A program made the position numbers and the translations under genes. The notes below the pieces were generated by a model. It had not been told where the DNA came from and did no database searches. It worked only from the letters and a program-made list of their open reading frames with translations. Shown here in pieces: positions 9,132 to 18,587 of a stretch of 64,000 nt of DNA. This DNA comes from Acidovorax sp. KKS102 (GTDB lineage: Bacteria > Pseudomonadota > Gammaproteobacteria > Burkholderiales > Burkholderiaceae_C): contig NC_018708.1 in the NCBI RefSeq assembly GCF_000302535.1, positions 1,116,001 to 1,180,000 of the forward strand, written 5' to 3'. Each line of letters begins with the position of its first letter. Position 1 is the stretch's first letter.

Positions 9132-10271
9132 ATGACTACGCCAACCTCTCCCAACATCCAACTGCCCGCACCGGCGCCGCTGCTCACGCGCGGTGGCTGG
9201 TCGGCCTTTATCGTGGCGCTCATCGTGGTGTGCGCCGTCGCCCCCGTGCTCAACCTGTGGGTGCCCGCAGGCAGCGTGTTCCACCTCAGCGACTACGCCG
9301 TAGCGCTGCTTGGCAAGATCATGTGCTACGCCATCTGTGCGCTGGCCATGGACCTGATCTGGGGCTACACCGGCATCCTGAGCCTGGGCCACGGCCTGTT
9401 CTTTGCGCTGGGCGGCTACGTGATGGGCATGTACCTCATGCGCCAGATCGGCCGGGACGGCAACTACAAGAGCGACCTGCCCGACTTCATGGTGTTCCTG
9501 GACTGGAAGGAACTGCCCTGGCACTGGGCGCTGTCTGACAGCTTCATCGCCACGCTGGTCCTCATCGTGGCCGTGCCGGGCGTGATCGCGTTTGTGTTCG
9601 GCTACTTCGCCTTCCGCTCGCGCATCAAGGGCGTGTACTTCTCTATCATCACCCAGGCCATGACGTATGCGGCCATGCTGCTGTTCTTCCGCAACGAAAC
9701 GGGCTTTGGCGGCAACAACGGGTTCACCGACTTCAAGCGCATCCTGGGCACACCCATTGCCACGCAGAACATGCGCATGACGCTGTTTGTGCTGACGGGC
9801 ATCACGCTGCTGGGCTTCTTTTTGCTGGCCCGCTGGCTGGTGCGCAGCAAGTTCGGCCGCGTGCTGCAGGCCGTGCGCGATGCCGAAAGCCGCGTCATGT
9901 TCTCGGGCTACTCGCCGCTGCCTTACAAGCTCACCATCTGGACCATCAGCGCCATGATGTGCGGCGTGGCGGGTGCGCTGTATGTGCCCCAGGTCGGCAT
10001 CATCAACCCGGGCGAGATGAGTGCCGCCAACTCCATCGAGATCGCCGTGTGGGCGGCCGTGGGCGGGCGCGCCACACTGATTGGGCCCATCGTGGGCGCG
10101 TTCATCGTCAACGGTGCCAAGAGCTGGCTCACGGTGACGGCGCCGGAGTTCTGGCTGTACTTTCTGGGCGCGCTGTTCATTGCGGTCACGCTGTTCCTGC
10201 CCGACGGTGTGGTGGGGCTGGTCAAGAAGCTCAAAGCAAAAATGACAACGACGAAGGGAGCTGCGCAATGA
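9132..10271 (+). CDS. urtC: Urea ABC transporter permease
   Basis: Second membrane subunit (379 aa), LivM-like. Hydrophobic segments begin at about residue 27; the family motifs LIWGYTGILSLGHGLFFALGGYVMGMY and the cytosolic-loop AVRDAESRVMFSGY (contact with the ATPases) are present, as is VWAAVGGRATLIGPIVGAFIVN. ATG 9132 was chosen because it follows urtB closely and begins the usual UrtC N-terminus. Its stop overlaps the urtD start by four bases (ATGA), so translation is probably coupled. Confidence 0.95.
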   Translation: MTTPTSPNIQLPAPAPLLTRGGWSAFIVALIVVCAVAPVLNLWVPAGSVFHLSDYAVALLGKIMCYAICALAMDLIWGYTGILSLGHGLFFALGGYVMGMYLMRQIGRDGNYKSDLPDFMVFLDWKELPWHWALSDSFIATLVLIVAVPGVIAFVFGYFAFRSRIKGVYFSIITQAMTYAAMLLFFRNETGFGGNNGFTDFKRILGTPIATQNMRMTLFVLTGITLLGFFLLARWLVRSKFGRVLQAVRDAESRVMFSGYSPLPYKLTIWTISAMMCGVAGALYVPQVGIINPGEMSAANSIEIAVWAAVGGRATLIGPIVGAFIVNGAKSWLTVTAPEFWLYFLGALFIAVTLFLPDGVVGLVKKLKAKMTTTKGAAQ

Positions 10272-11143
10272 CGCCCGATCTGATGGAAGAAGGCGCGCGG
10301 CGGCTACAGAAGACGCTGGCGCCCGCTGTACTGGGCCAGACTGAGTCGGGCGGCCGCGCGGCAGGCTTCTCACGCGTGGCGGTGCCGGGCGAGGTGGATG
10401 TGACCCATGGCCGCATCCTGTACCTGGAAGACGTGCACGTGAGCTTTGACGGCTTCAAGGCCATCAACGGCCTGAGCCTGGACATCGCCCCGGGCGAGCT
10501 GCGCTGCATCATCGGCCCCAATGGCGCAGGCAAGACGACGATGATGGACATCATCACCGGCAAGACGCGGCCCGACAAAGGTACGGTGTTCTTCGGCTCC
10601 ACGATTGACCTGCTGCGCCACAACGAGCCCGAGATTGCCAGCCTGGGAATCGGCCGCAAGTTCCAGAAGCCCACGGTGTTCGAGCAGCTCAGCGTGTTCG
10701 AGAACCTGGAGCTGGCGCTCAAGACCCACAAGGGCGTCAAGTCCAGCATGTTCTTCCGGCTCGACTCCGCGCAGTCGGACCGACTGGCCGAGATCCTGCA
10801 CACCATTCACCTGGCCGACAGCGTCACACGCCAGTCGGGCAACCTGAGCCACGGGCAAAAGCAGTGGCTGGAGATTGGCATGCTGCTGATGCAGGACCCC
10901 AAGCTGCTGCTGCTGGACGAACCGGTGGCGGGCATGACGGACGAAGAAACAGCGCGCACGGCCGAGCTGTTCCTCACGCTCAAGGGCAAGCACTCGCTCA
11001 TGGTGGTGGAGCACGACATGGGCTTCATCCGCACCATTTCTGAAAAAGTGACGGTGCTGTGCGATGGCTCGGTGCTGGCCGAAGGCACGCTCGACCAGGT
11101 GCAGGCCGACGAGCGCGTGATCGAGGTGTACCTCGGCCGGTGA
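10268..11143 (+). CDS. urtD: Urea ABC transporter ATP-binding protein
   Basis: ATPase subunit (291 aa) of the urea importer, LivG-like. Walker A GPNGAGKT is at 83-90, the signature is NLSHGQKQW, and Walker B is LLLLDEPVAG followed by VVEHDM (switch His). The roughly 50-residue N-terminal extension before RILYLEDVHVSF is common in UrtD. It starts within the stop of urtC (four-base overlap). Confidence 0.95.
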   Translation: MTPDLMEEGARRLQKTLAPAVLGQTESGGRAAGFSRVAVPGEVDVTHGRILYLEDVHVSFDGFKAINGLSLDIAPGELRCIIGPNGAGKTTMMDIITGKTRPDKGTVFFGSTIDLLRHNEPEIASLGIGRKFQKPTVFEQLSVFENLELALKTHKGVKSSMFFRLDSAQSDRLAEILHTIHLADSVTRQSGNLSHGQKQWLEIGMLLMQDPKLLLLDEPVAGMTDEETARTAELFLTLKGKHSLMVVEHDMGFIRTISEKVTVLCDGSVLAEGTLDQVQADERVIEVYLGR

Positions 11144-11151
11144 GGTAAATC

Positions 11152-11217
11152 ACTATCAAAAATATAGCTGCCAGCGAATATTGAACTAGCGCTAGCGGCC
11201 CAAAACACTTCAAGTCA
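11152..11217 (+). repeat. Dispersed palindromic intergenic repeat, copy 2
   Basis: Lies between urtD and urtE: ACTATCAAAAATATAGCT, then CAGCG...CTAGCGCTAG and a GGCCCAAAACACTTCAAGTC tail. The tail is also seen, degenerate, in copy 3. It fills nearly the whole 76-base gap, so it is transcribed inside the operon. Confidence 0.65.
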
Positions 11218-11219
11218 CC

Positions 11220-11912
11220 ATGCTCACCGTCCAGAACATCAACCAGTACTACGGCGGCTCCCACATCCTGCGTGACGTGAGCCTCACCGCCACCCCGGGC
11301 AAAGTCACCGTGCTGCTTGGCCGCAATGGCGTGGGCAAGACCACGTTGCTCAAAAGCCTCATGGGCCTGGTGCCCATCAAGAGTGGCTCCATCCAGTTCG
11401 ATGGCAAGCCCATCGACAAGGCCACGCCCTACGACCGGGCGCGCGCCGGCATCGGCTTTGTGCCCCAAGGCCGCGAAATCTTCGGCCGCCTCACCGTGGA
11501 AGAAAACCTGCGCATGGGCCTGGCCTACAAAAGCGGCTCCACGCCCGTGCCGCCGCACCTGTACGAACTGTTCCCCGTGCTCAAGCAAATGCTCAAGCGC
11601 CGGGGCGGTGACCTGTCGGGCGGACAACAGCAGCAGCTGGCCATTGCGCGTGCGCTGGCCCCCGGCCCGCGTTTGCTGATCCTGGATGAGCCCACCGAAG
11701 GCATCCAGCCCAGCATCATCAAGGACATCGGCCGCGTGATCCGCATGCTGGCCGAAAAAGGCGAGATGGCCATCCTGCTGTGCGAGCAGTACTACGACTT
11801 TGCGCAGGAACTGGCCGATGAGTACCTGGTGATGGAGCGCGGCGAAGTCATCGCCCGCGGGCCGGGATCGGAGATGGAAGCCAAGGGCATTCGCAACCTC
11901 GTGGCGATCTGA
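11220..11912 (+). CDS. urtE: Urea ABC transporter ATP-binding protein
   Basis: Second ATPase (230 aa), LivF-like. Walker A GRNGVGKTT is at 34-42, the signature is LSGGQQQQLAIARAL, and Walker B is LLILDEPTEG. The motif LLCEQYYDFAQ replaces the usual switch-His region, as is normal for UrtE. It is the last gene of urtABCDE. It ends four bases from the convergent PAP2 gene, with no intrinsic terminator visible between them. No urease structural gene follows, although urease genes often do in relatives. Confidence 0.95.
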   Translation: MLTVQNINQYYGGSHILRDVSLTATPGKVTVLLGRNGVGKTTLLKSLMGLVPIKSGSIQFDGKPIDKATPYDRARAGIGFVPQGREIFGRLTVEENLRMGLAYKSGSTPVPPHLYELFPVLKQMLKRRGGDLSGGQQQQLAIARALAPGPRLLILDEPTEGIQPSIIKDIGRVIRMLAEKGEMAILLCEQYYDFAQELADEYLVMERGEVIARGPGSEMEAKGIRNLVAI

Positions 11913-11916
11913 AGGC

Positions 11917-12777
11917 TCAGAGGCGTTGCGCTGCAGCGGTGGCAAGGGGCGGACTGCGCCAGCGCGACACGCTCTCCATGATCAGCACCGTGCACACCAT
12001 CCAGGTGCCACCCAGTAGCCAGCCCGCCAGCACATCGCTGGCGTAGTGCACGTGCAGCACCACGCGGCTCCAGCCGGTGGTGAAGATCAGCGCACCGGCC
12101 AGCATCACCGCAGGCAGGTGCCATGCACGGGGTAGCAGCCGCGTGGCCAGGTAGGCGAGCATGGCGTAGGCCACCATCGATGCGCTGCTGTGCCCGCTGG
12201 GAAAGCTGTAGCCACTGGCCTCTGCAATACCGTGCGTGTGCTCGGGCCGCACGCGCTCGAACATATTCTTCAGCACCTTGGTCAGCGTGCCGTTGCCCGC
12301 CATGGCCACCAGCCAGCCGGTGGCCAGCAGGCGGTGCCGGCGCAGCCATAGCGCGGTAGCCACACCCAGCGCCACGGTGGTCAGCACCCAGGTGTCGCCC
12401 AGGTGGGTGAGGGTGGCAAACCACTGCAGTACGGCGGCCGATGCCTGCGCTTGCAGGCTGGCGGCCAGTGCGTCGTCCAGTGCGCCCCAGTACCCTTGGG
12501 CGCTCCCGCTTTCGGCCAGCTCTGCCAGGGTAGCACCCGCCAGCACCAGCGTGCAGGCCGAGGCCGCCATGGCCGCCACCAATACCCAGCGGGCCTGGGG
12601 CGGAAACACGCGGCCCAGCGGCGCGCCCACATGCTGCCGCAGGCTGCGCAAGCCCGTCAAAGCAGCGCTGCCCAGCAGGGCAAACGCGACTGCGCCAGCC
12701 ATCCACCAGCCCAGGGGGTGCTGCGCCAGCAGGGCGCCCACGTCGGTGGCTGCCAGGGCGCTGGAGGTCGTTGTCAT
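11917..12777 (-). CDS. PAP2-family membrane phosphatase
   Basis: Integral membrane acid-phosphatase-like protein (286 aa), probably acting on phosphatidic acid or an undecaprenyl/lipid phosphate. The three catalytic motifs are present: KNMFERVRP (K-x6-RP), SFPSGHSSA (PSGH) and SRVVLHVHYASD (SR-x5-H-x3-D). About six hydrophobic segments are visible. The start at 12777 (MTTTSSALA) gives the family length; the frame stays open upstream. It is divergent from a DAG-kinase-like gene, so both may act on the same lipid pool. Confidence 0.88.
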   Translation of the reverse strand: MTTTSSALAATDVGALLAQHPLGWWMAGAVAFALLGSAALTGLRSLRQHVGAPLGRVFPPQARWVLVAAMAASACTLVLAGATLAELAESGSAQGYWGALDDALAASLQAQASAAVLQWFATLTHLGDTWVLTTVALGVATALWLRRHRLLATGWLVAMAGNGTLTKVLKNMFERVRPEHTHGIAEASGYSFPSGHSSASMVAYAMLAYLATRLLPRAWHLPAVMLAGALIFTTGWSRVVLHVHYASDVLAGWLLGGTWMVCTVLIMESVSRWRSPPLATAAAQRL

Positions 12778-13103
12778 GGAGATCGCGGGTCCTTTCTCTT
12801 TTGGGGCACCCGCAACGTGCAGGGGCTCAGTGACAGAAGCCGGGGTTGTAGTGAAGTTCCCAGCATCCCGCCGTGTGGTGGGTGTATTGGGGCCTGCGAA
12901 CCTGCCCACAGCGCGGTTGTCGGCGTTGGCTGACAGGCCCATGGCGTTGCTACCGGCTGCGCCGCGCTTGATGGTTTGCCACCATGGAGTGCCCTGCAGT
13001 CCGTACGGGCTTGCCGGTGGTGGGGTGGCCTGTGGGTCTGCCCGGCCGCTGCGATTTGTTTTGCGCGCTGTGGGGTTGCTCTTGTTTGTTGCAGAGTTTT
13101 TGC
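12778..13103. other. Divergent intergenic region
   Basis: 326 bases between the PAP2 phosphatase and the lipid-kinase-like gene. It presumably carries both promoters. I see no repeat, hairpin or convincing small gene in it. Confidence 0.4.
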
Positions 13104-14192
13104 ATGACACCTTCGGAACACACCCTTCCCCCCCAGCCCCGTGGCCCCATCCATCTGGTGGTGCCCCGGCGGCCCGGTGCCGACCTGGACCTGCTGCGCG
13201 CCAAGCTGGAGGGCGTGCCCGCCTTGCAGACGCACGATGTGGTATGGCATGTGCCCGACCGCCGTGCAGACATCGTGCAGCTGGCCGAGCGTGCTGCCCA
13301 GGCCGCGCAGGATGACGGCGGGCTGTTGGTGGCCGCCGGGGGCGACGGCACCATCAACGCCGTGGCGTCGGCCGCGCTGCGCGCCGGGGTACCGCTGGGG
13401 GTGGTGCCCATGGGCACCTTCAACTATTTCAGCCGCGAGCACGGTCTAGCGCTGGACCCGGAAACCGCAGTGCAGGACCTGCTGCACGCCCTGCATGCGG
13501 GCGACCTGCGGCCGGTGCAGGTGGGGTTTGTGAACCGCCGCATGTTTGTGGTCAACGCCAGCGTGGGCCTGTACCCCAAGATGCTGGCCGACCGCGAAAT
13601 GGCATCGCGCCGGTTTGGCCGCAAGCGCTGGGTGGCCGTGGCGGCGGCGGTGTGGAGCCTGTTCCGCCCCGCGTCGGGCCGCCGCTGGCGCGTGGTGATG
13701 AAGACGCACCAGGGCGCCGAGGCGCAGCAGGAAGAGCACCTGGTCACCACCCTGTTTGTGGGCAACAACCCCTTGCAGCTGGACCGCATGGGCCTGCCGC
13801 AGGCGCAGAAGGTGGCCGATGGTGGGCACCTGGCCGTGGTCATGCTCAAGCCGCAAGGGCGCTGGGCCATCGCCCGCACGGTGTGGAATGCGGCCACCGG
13901 CCAGCTCGACAAGGACAACGCGGTGGTCAGCATGGCTTGTTCCGAGCTGTCCGTCGCACCCGCCAGCTGGCGCCCACCGCAGGTCAAGGTCGCGTTTGAC
14001 GGCGAGCGGGAATGGATGGCGCCACCCTTGCATTTCCTCATCAGTGCGCGGCCGCTGTGGCTGGTGGCGCCGAGTCAACTTGCGCGTGACGGTGCATCGC
14101 ATACCCCACCGCCTGAAGAAGCCACTGCTTTCGTCCCTGCCGACACGCCCGCGCCGGGCGCCACCCCCGCACCCGGCCTGCTGCCTGCTTGA
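13104..14192 (+). CDS. Diacylglycerol/sphingosine kinase-like lipid kinase
   Basis: Predicted ATP-dependent lipid kinase (362 aa) of the DAGK catalytic family. The nucleotide-binding motif is LVAAGGDGTINAVASAAL, followed by VPLGVVPMGTFNYFSREHGL, a variant of the usual GTANDFA motif. The second beta-sandwich domain includes VNASVGLYPKM and VKVAFDGEREWM. ATG 13104 starts just before the conserved IHLVVPRRPGADL. It lies 43 bases upstream of the metallophosphoesterase gene, probably an operon. The C-terminal 30 residues are Pro/Ala-rich and look disordered. Confidence 0.85.
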   Translation: MTPSEHTLPPQPRGPIHLVVPRRPGADLDLLRAKLEGVPALQTHDVVWHVPDRRADIVQLAERAAQAAQDDGGLLVAAGGDGTINAVASAALRAGVPLGVVPMGTFNYFSREHGLALDPETAVQDLLHALHAGDLRPVQVGFVNRRMFVVNASVGLYPKMLADREMASRRFGRKRWVAVAAAVWSLFRPASGRRWRVVMKTHQGAEAQQEEHLVTTLFVGNNPLQLDRMGLPQAQKVADGGHLAVVMLKPQGRWAIARTVWNAATGQLDKDNAVVSMACSELSVAPASWRPPQVKVAFDGEREWMAPPLHFLISARPLWLVAPSQLARDGASHTPPPEEATAFVPADTPAPGATPAPGLLPA

Positions 14193-14235
14193 TGGAGTGA
14201 CCCTTGCTCACACCCACCCCGCGCCACCCCCTGCC

Positions 14236-15024
14236 ATGACGGTTCTGATGCACCTGTCCGACCTGCACTTCGGTGCGCACGACCCGGTGGTGTGCGCCGC
14301 AGTGCAGCGGCTGGCGCAACGCTTGGGCGTGGCGATGGTGGTGGTGTCGGGCGACCTCACGCAGCGCGCCACGGCCGAGCAGTTTGAGCAGGCCGCGCGG
14401 TTTGTGCAGGGCCTGCATGCGCGCAGCAGTCTGGTGCTGGCGGGCAACCACGACCTGCCCTTGTTCGCGTGGTGGATGCGCTGGGGCCGTTCGTACGAGC
14501 GGTTTTCGGAACAGTTTGGCCTAGACCAGGAGCCCGTGCGGCAGATGGGAGCGTTCTACGTGGTGGGCGTGAACACCACACGCGCCTGGCGGCACGAGCG
14601 CGGCAGCCTGTCGTCCGCCCAGATCGAGCATGTGGCGCTGCTGCTGGCGCGGGCGCCCCCTGGCGCATGGCGGATCGTGGCCAGCCACCACCCCTTGGTG
14701 GCCCGCGATGCCGAGGACCGCGACCACCGCCCCCACCGCGCAGACGAAGCCGTTGAGCGCTGGCGTATTGCCGGCGCGCAAATGCTGCTGTCCGGCCACG
14801 TGCACCAGCCGCGCCTGCTGCAGCCCTTGCCCGGGCTGTGGGCCAGCAGTGCAGGCACGGCGGTGTCGCACCGCCTGCGGCATGGCAGCCCCAACAGCCT
14901 GGTGGTGCTTAGCACCGAGGCATCGGGCGCCGCACTGGACGGTCAGGCAAGGGTGGCGGCCCGGTGGGACTATGACGGTGCCGTGGGCGAGTTTGTGTGT
15001 GTGGACCGGGTGAGCGCTGGTTAA
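14236..15024 (+). CDS. Calcineurin-like metallophosphoesterase
   Basis: Two-metal phosphoesterase (262 aa). Ligand motifs in order: DLHFG (D-x-H), VSGDLTQ (GD), LAGNHD (GNHD), ASHHPL (H) and LSGHVHQPR (GHxH). The family covers cyclic-nucleotide and UDP-diacylglucosamine hydrolases; YfcE- or CpdA-like activity cannot be told apart here. With an adenylate cyclase gene next downstream, cAMP phosphodiesterase (CpdA-like) activity is a reasonable hypothesis. ATG 14236 is the first start before the motif block. Confidence 0.85.
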   Translation: MTVLMHLSDLHFGAHDPVVCAAVQRLAQRLGVAMVVVSGDLTQRATAEQFEQAARFVQGLHARSSLVLAGNHDLPLFAWWMRWGRSYERFSEQFGLDQEPVRQMGAFYVVGVNTTRAWRHERGSLSSAQIEHVALLLARAPPGAWRIVASHHPLVARDAEDRDHRPHRADEAVERWRIAGAQMLLSGHVHQPRLLQPLPGLWASSAGTAVSHRLRHGSPNSLVVLSTEASGAALDGQARVAARWDYDGAVGEFVCVDRVSAG

Positions 15025-15043
15025 AGGTGGGAAATCCGCCGAT

Positions 15044-15110
15044 TGCTACACAAGTAATAGCTATCAGCGCATGTGGTTCTAGCGCTTGAAGTCAAAAACA
15101 CTCCAAATCA
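15044..15110 (+). repeat. Dispersed palindromic intergenic repeat, copy 3
   Basis: GCTAC...GTAATAGCTATC followed by AGCGC...TAGCGCTTGAAGTC and an AAAACACT tail. The same order of motifs occurs in copy 2. It lies in the 310-base gap (15025-15334) before the cyclase gene. The rest of that gap shows no gene or terminator that I can support. Confidence 0.6.
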
Positions 15111-15334
15111 CCCTCTGACAGTGCTGGAACGCTGCTCGCGTCCTCCGCACATCGGTTTTTTGATGGTGAGGAGTTGCCATGGCGCTCACTGTTGCTGCTT
15201 TGCCCGGGGTGTTTTCACCGGTTGACCAGCCGTGGGGCGGCGCCTATTCTGGGTGGCGAAGGGCAGGCATTGCCTCTTGAACAGGTTCTTACCCCCACCC
15301 ACAAAAGCCCGGCCGCTCCACGCCCCAGACCTCC

Positions 15335-16417
15335 ATGCACAAAGAATTCCACCACGACGCCGTGCGCCGCCTGCAGGCGCTGATCGAACGCGAAACCGGC
15401 AAGCCGCTGGGCGAGGCGGCCCAGGCCGAGATGGCAGACATCCTGCACGGCATGGAGAACCCTGAAGGTGCTGCCGCCAACGGCCTGGAGGTGGCGCCGC
15501 GCGAGGTGACCATCCTGCTGGCCGACCTGCGCGGATTCACGGCGCTGTCGGGCTCGCAGCCTGCGTCCGTAGTTATTGCGGCGCTCAACCGCTGCCTGGC
15601 ACGTCTGTCGGAGGTGGTGTTCAAGTACCAGGGCACCATCGATAAGTTCATGGGCGACTCGATCATGGTGCTGTTTGGCGCGCCGGTGGCCCGCGAGGAC
15701 GATGTGGACCGCGCGCTGCTGTGTGCGGTAGAGATGCAGATCGCCATGCGCGAGCTGAACCTTGCCCACCTGACCGAGCGCCTGCCTGAGGTGTTTCTGG
15801 GCATCGGCGTGAACACAGGCACCGTGATGGCCGGGCGCTTTGGGTCGGATGTGTATTCCGAATACACGGTGATTGGCGAGGCGGTGAACCTGGCCTCCCG
15901 CATCGAGGCGCTGAGCCTGCGCGGCCAGGTGCTCATCAGCGATTCCACCTACCAGCGCTGCTGGGGGCTGGTGTCGGCGTCTGCGCCCATGCAGGTGTTT
16001 GTCAAGGGGCGCACGCAGCCCGTCAGCCTGCGTGAGCTGATCGCCATCCCGTCGCACAAGCTCAAGGTACCCCGCCAGGAGTTCCGTCGCAGCCACCGTG
16101 TGGACGCGCGCCTGCCCTGCCTGTGCCAGCGCATGCAGGACAAGATCGTGGTGCCCCACATCGTGCACGGGGCCATCCGCGACATTGGCTACCACGGCCT
16201 GCTGGTCGAGCTGATCGAGCCACTGGAACCCCATAGCGAGATCAAGCTGGAGTTCGAGCTGCCGCTGGTGGACTACCGCGTGGCCGATGTGTATGCCCGC
16301 GTCGTCACCCTCAAGCAAGAGGGCGACGAATGGGTGGCCGGGCTGGAGTTCACATCCATCAGCGCCGAGTGCCGCGCCAAGGTACAGATGTTTGTGCAGC
16401 TGCTGGTGGCGCACTGA
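15335..16417 (+). CDS. Class III adenylate/guanylate cyclase fused to a PilZ-like domain
   Basis: Soluble 360-aa protein. The cyclase domain (about 55-215) has both metal-binding Asp motifs, LLADLRGFTALSG and MGDSIMVLFGAP, plus GVNTGTVMAGRFGS and GEAVNLASRIEAL, so it should make cAMP (or cGMP). The C-terminal 110 residues look like PilZ: RRSHRVDARLPC supplies the RxxxR motif and DIGYHGLLVEL sits where D/NxSxxG is expected, but with Gly instead of Ser. The arrangement suggests cyclase control by cyclic di-GMP, though binding may be weakened. The 50-residue N-terminal helix has no clear family. A diguanylate cyclase is encoded at 435-1763. Confidence 0.85.
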   Translation: MHKEFHHDAVRRLQALIERETGKPLGEAAQAEMADILHGMENPEGAAANGLEVAPREVTILLADLRGFTALSGSQPASVVIAALNRCLARLSEVVFKYQGTIDKFMGDSIMVLFGAPVAREDDVDRALLCAVEMQIAMRELNLAHLTERLPEVFLGIGVNTGTVMAGRFGSDVYSEYTVIGEAVNLASRIEALSLRGQVLISDSTYQRCWGLVSASAPMQVFVKGRTQPVSLRELIAIPSHKLKVPRQEFRRSHRVDARLPCLCQRMQDKIVVPHIVHGAIRDIGYHGLLVELIEPLEPHSEIKLEFELPLVDYRVADVYARVVTLKQEGDEWVAGLEFTSISAECRAKVQMFVQLLVAH

Positions 16418-16445
16418 CGCGCGCGCACACCGCACCGCTGGCCGT

Positions 16446-17192
16446 TCAGCATCCCAGCAGGCTGGCCAGATCGGTCAGGTCCTTGGCGTGCAAGTCATTG
16501 CCCGGCTGCGGCGACACATCCTTGGGCTGTGCCACGCCAAACTCGTGTGGCCGTTCGATGTACGCCGTGCGCAGGCCACAGCCCCGCGCAGCGGCCAGGT
16601 CGTCGTGGTGCGCCGCCACCAGCGCCACCTGCTGTGGTGGCAAGTCAAACACCCGCGCCACGCCCTGGTAGGTGTCGGGATGCGGCTTGTAGGCCTTGAA
16701 CACCTCGGCGCTCAGCACACAGTCCCAGGGCAACCCGGCGCGCTTGGCCATGTTGGTCAGCAGGCCGATGTTGCCGTTCGATAGCGTGGTGATGGTGTAG
16801 CGCTGCTTGAGCCGCGTCAGCCCCTGCACGCTGTCGGGCCAGGCATGGAGCCTGTGCCACGCGCGGTTGAGGTGGTGGCGCTCGGCATCGCCCAGGTGTG
16901 CCAGCCCAAAGCGCGGCAGGATCTCGTCCAGGATCTGCCGGTGCAAGGCATCGATCAGCGTCCAGCCCTGTTCGCCGCGCATCACCCGCGCCATGGCAGG
17001 CTGGTAGCCCGCGCGCCAGGCCAGCGCGAACGCATCGGCATCCACCTGGGGGTAGAGCGCACGCACCTCGCGCGCAATGCTGCCGTGCCAGTCCACCACG
17101 GTGCCAAAGATGTCGAAGGCCAGCACTTGCACCTGGGCAAAAGGGTGGTCGGCAGGCAGGGCAGTGGGGTTGGTGGGTGGGGTGGTGTTCAT
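16446..17192 (-). CDS. Haloacid dehalogenase, type II (HAD superfamily)
   Basis: Hydrolase of 248 aa that in this family cleaves L-2-haloacids by an Asp nucleophile. Motif I is FDIFGTVVDW (nucleophile Asp), motif II is TTLSNGN, motif III Lys is in VFKAYKPHPDTY, and motif IV is ALVAAHHDDLAAARG, close to the family signature VAAHxxDL. The cap domain lies at about residues 40-120. It could also be a phosphatase with a natural substrate; the VAAH motif favours the dehalogenase branch. It stands alone, convergent with the cyclase gene and divergent from alaC. Confidence 0.88.
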   Translation of the reverse strand: MNTTPPTNPTALPADHPFAQVQVLAFDIFGTVVDWHGSIAREVRALYPQVDADAFALAWRAGYQPAMARVMRGEQGWTLIDALHRQILDEILPRFGLAHLGDAERHHLNRAWHRLHAWPDSVQGLTRLKQRYTITTLSNGNIGLLTNMAKRAGLPWDCVLSAEVFKAYKPHPDTYQGVARVFDLPPQQVALVAAHHDDLAAARGCGLRTAYIERPHEFGVAQPKDVSPQPGNDLHAKDLTDLASLLGC

Positions 17193-17366
17193 GCGTCGAT
17201 CGTAGAGGGGGCGGCGATCCCTCGTTCTGATTGCGGCATTGCCGCCACACCGCGCACAAAGGGCTGGAGCGCTGCCTGCAGCTTGCGCTACATTGGCTGC
17301 GGGCTGGCCTTTCTGCTGGCCACGTCGCTCGGACGGTTCCGGGCGCTTACGTGAAAGTCACACCGC

Positions 17367-18587
17367 ATGTCTGCATCGCAGGGCAAGCGCCGTTTTGCGC
17401 GCATCGATCGCCTCCCTCCCTACGTCTTCAACATCACGGCCGAACTTAAGTTGGCCGCCCGCCGCCGGGGCGAAGACATCATCGACATGAGCATGGGCAA
17501 CCCCGACGGGGCCACACCACCGCACATCGTCGCCAAACTCACCGAAGTGGCCCAGCGGCCGGACACCCATGGCTACAGCGCCAGCAAAGGCATCCCGCGC
17601 CTGCGCCGCGCCATCAGCCACTGGTACAAAGACCGCTACGCGGTGGACATCAACCCCGACACCGAGGCCATCGTCACCATCGGCTCCAAGGAGGGCCTGG
17701 CCCATCTGATGCTGGCCACGCTGGACCGGGGCGACACCGTGCTGGTGCCCGACCCGAGCTACCCCATCCACATCTACGGTGCGGTGATTGCCGGTGCCGA
17801 CATCCGAAGCGTGCCCGTGGCGCCCGATGTGGACTTTTTTGCCGAGCTGGAAAAGGCCATTCGCGGCAGCTACCCCAAGCCCAAGATGATGATCTTCGGC
17901 TTCCCCAGTAACCCCACCGCGCAGTGCGTGGAACTGAGCTTCTTCGAGCGCGTGATCGCCCTGGCCAAGAAGCACGACATCCTGGTGGTGCACGACCTGG
18001 CCTACGCCGACATCGTGTACGACGGCTACCGCGCCCCTAGCATCATGGAAGTGCCCGGCGCCAAGGACGTGGCGGTGGAGTTCTTCACACTCAGCAAAAG
18101 CTACAACATGGCCGGCTGGCGCGTGGGCTTCATGGTGGGCAACCCCGACCTGGTGGCCGCGCTGGCCCGCATCAAGAGCTACCACGACTACGGCACCTTC
18201 ACGCCGCTGCAAGTGGCGGCGATTGCCGCACTGGAGAGCGACCAGCAGTGCGTGAAAGACATCGCCGCCCAGTACCAGCGCCGCCGCGACGTGCTCTACA
18301 AGGGCCTCACCGAAGCGGGCTGGGCGGTGGACTGCCCCAAGGCCAGCATGTACATCTGGGCTCGCATCCCCGAGCCCTACCGCGCGCTGGGTTCGCTGGA
18401 GTTCGCGCGGCAGCTGCTGGACAAGGCCAAGGTGTGCGTGTCGCCGGGCATTGGGTTTGGCGACCAGGGGGATGAGTACGTGCGCTTTGCACTGATCGAG
18501 AACGAGGCGCGGATTCGGCAGGCGGTGCGGGGGATTCGGGGGATGTTTAAGGCGGATGGGTTGGTGAAGGTTCTGCCTGCAGTGTGA
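17367..18587 (+). CDS. alaC: Alanine-synthesising aminotransferase (AlaC type)
   Basis: PLP-dependent class I aminotransferase (406 aa) that makes alanine from pyruvate and glutamate. Substrate and PLP motifs: [46 protein letters not shown], and [15 protein letters not shown] with the Schiff-base Lys. The length is full for AlaC. In many betaproteobacteria alaC is followed by homoserine dehydrogenase; here the compositionally different island follows at once, so the usual neighbour is missing. Confidence 0.92.
   Translation: MSASQGKRRFARIDRLPPYVFNITAELKLAARRRGEDIIDMSMGNPDGATPPHIVAKLTEVAQRPDTHGYSASKGIPRLRRAISHWYKDRYAVDINPDTEAIVTIGSKEGLAHLMLATLDRGDTVLVPDPSYPIHIYGAVIAGADIRSVPVAPDVDFFAELEKAIRGSYPKPKMMIFGFPSNPTAQCVELSFFERVIALAKKHDILVVHDLAYADIVYDGYRAPSIMEVPGAKDVAVEFFTLSKSYNMAGWRVGFMVGNPDLVAALARIKSYHDYGTFTPLQVAAIAALESDQQCVKDIAAQYQRRRDVLYKGLTEAGWAVDCPKASMYIWARIPEPYRALGSLEFARQLLDKAKVCVSPGIGFGDQGDEYVRFALIENEARIRQAVRGIRGMFKADGLVKVLPAV

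Noticed and set aside
15174-15383. 69-codon ORF before the cyclase gene
   Set aside because: Pro/Arg/Cys-rich, overlaps the cyclase start, and has no ribosome-binding site or family feature.
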